A stretch of DNA of 64,000 nucleotides from Floricoccus penangensis (GTDB taxonomy: Bacteria; Bacillota; Bacilli; Lactobacillales; Streptococcaceae): the NCBI RefSeq assembly GCF_001832885.1, contig NZ_MKIQ01000003.1, positions 124,001-188,000 on the forward strand. The letters are read 5' to 3'. Position numbers and translations under genes: made by a program. Below, piece by piece: positions 63,683 through 64,000 of this stretch (its first letter is position 1; each line of letters begins with the position of its first letter). The notes beneath the pieces are model-generated. The model had not been told where the DNA came from, did no database searches, and worked only from the letters and a program-made list of their open reading frames with translations.

Positions 63683-63822
63683 TGTGATTCCTCCTTATTA
63701 GATTTTTATATAAGGGCATTAACCCTTTAGTCAGACTCGCCTCAGGATGTGAATAAATATAAATTTATTACTTAAACATCACTTCGTGCGGTTGCACTTC
63801 ATGAAGGTATCACAAAGTCAAC
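63683..63822 (-). ncRNA. Ribosomal protein L21 leader (probable)
   Basis: About 140 nt between promoter and rplU. Hairpins visible on the minus strand are AAGGGTTAATGCCCTT, a CACTTCGTGCGG-type stem, and an ACTTCATGAAGT palindrome. A matching leader upstream of rplU is known in Bacilli and is thought to mediate L21 autoregulation. Structure and position agree, but no covariance test was possible. Confidence 0.65.
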
Positions 63823-63828
63823 GTTATT

Positions 63829-63857
63829 ATTCTATCATAAGTCAAATTCAATTTCAA
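63829..63857 (-). promoter_or_regulatory. Promoter of rplU-prp-rpmA
   Basis: -35 TTGAAA (63852-63857), 17-base spacer, -10 TAGAAT (63829-63834) with an upstream TGA, an extended -10. The -35 lies inside the end of the upstream gene. Confidence 0.7.
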
Positions 63858-64000
63858 GCTTATAATCTGCAAATTTAAAATTATTTTGATTTAAACTATA
63901 ATCAATTTTCACGTGATTTCCATTTTTCTCAAATTTACTAGTATCCGTAGTTAAAAACTGTACACCAACTGGAGTCATTATGGTAGCTTCTGCCTGTCCT
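63835..64000 (-). CDS. DUF1934-like protein, C-terminal part (cut by window edge)
   Basis: The last ~54 codons of a minus-strand gene end with TGA at 63835. The readable part (QAEATIMTPVGVQFLTTDTSK, then VKIDYSLNQNNFKFADYKLEIEFDL) shows the beta-barrel strands seen at the end of DUF1934/YwiB proteins (TPVGVQ, YSL, YKLEIEF). Only the end is visible, so family placement is provisional. Its 3' end contains the rplU promoter. Confidence 0.55.
   Translation of the reverse strand, partial: GQAEATIMTPVGVQFLTTDTSKFEKNGNHVKIDYSLNQNNFKFADYKLEIEFDL

Overview
This is an AT-rich (about one third G+C by eye) low-GC Gram-positive chromosome segment. Gene content and order point to the family Streptococcaceae. 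The supporting signs are: the folD-xseA-xseB-ispA-tlyA-argR-recN run; the racE-rdgB-phosphodiesterase-CBS-XerD-like-scpA-scpB-rluB run, in which RdgB carries the long N-terminal extension and XerD has lost catalytic residues; a CiaR/CiaH pair; ccpA divergent from pepQ; DUF4059-trxB downstream of an amino-acid ABC transporter; a SAM-III (SMK) riboswitch before metK; and an RNA resembling the lactic-acid-bacterial asd motif. Pyruvate carboxylase, acetolactate decarboxylase and the lysine-branch genes lysA, dapA and asd fit a Lactococcus- or Floricoccus-like member better than most streptococci. That genus-level idea is inference; no rRNA gene is in the window.

Layout. 1-12.3 kb: minus-strand housekeeping operons (DNA repair, isoprenoid, folate, cell wall, chromosome segregation). 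12.4-16.6 kb: lysA, a D-Ala-D-Ala carboxypeptidase, a signal-peptidase-like protein lacking both catalytic residues, tRNA-Gln, tRNA-Tyr and a DUF2969 protein. 16.7-27.3 kb: ilvE, an MscS channel, acetolactate decarboxylase, RNase Y, pyruvate carboxylase, riboswitch-controlled metK and an apparently leaderless birA. 27.3-30.6 kb: a small accessory cluster (serine hydrolase, SDR-like protein, SRPBCC-like protein, HTH-TPR regulator). 30.6-43.8 kb: trxB, an amino-acid ABC system, DEAD-box helicase, sodA, an orphan substrate-binding lipoprotein, holA, ciaHR, an LTA-synthase-family phosphoglycerol transferase and ccpA. 44.1-47.8 kb: pepQ, small unknown proteins, a lipoprotein and a LytTR/DUF3021 pair. 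47.9-53.0 kb: a three-domain glutaminase and a four-gene accessory operon (free-standing PEP-utilising C-terminal domain, nucleotidyltransferase, GNAT, peptidase E). 53.1-58.1 kb: smpB, rnr, secG, RNase J2. 58.2-64 kb: NUDIX, dapA-asd, GNAT, a structured small RNA, DUF488, an unknown protein, then rpmA-prp-rplU with an L21 leader and the end of a DUF1934-like gene.

Links between genes. RNase Y, RNase R, RNase J2, SmpB and a DEAD-box helicase together form much of an RNA-decay and ribosome-rescue set. Asd and DapA feed the aspartate pathway that LysA completes, while pyruvate carboxylase supplies its oxaloacetate. Carbon and nitrogen control is suggested by cre-like sites around ccpA/pepQ and two other promoters, and by CodY-box-like sites near ilvE and racE. 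Less ordinary items are the catalytically dead signal-peptidase homologue, the 49.8-53.0 kb operon, the extended DUF3021 protein, the asd-type RNA separated from asd by an inserted gene, a lipoprotein reading through its own terminator after an A8 run, the leaderless birA, and a recN start that may use ATT.
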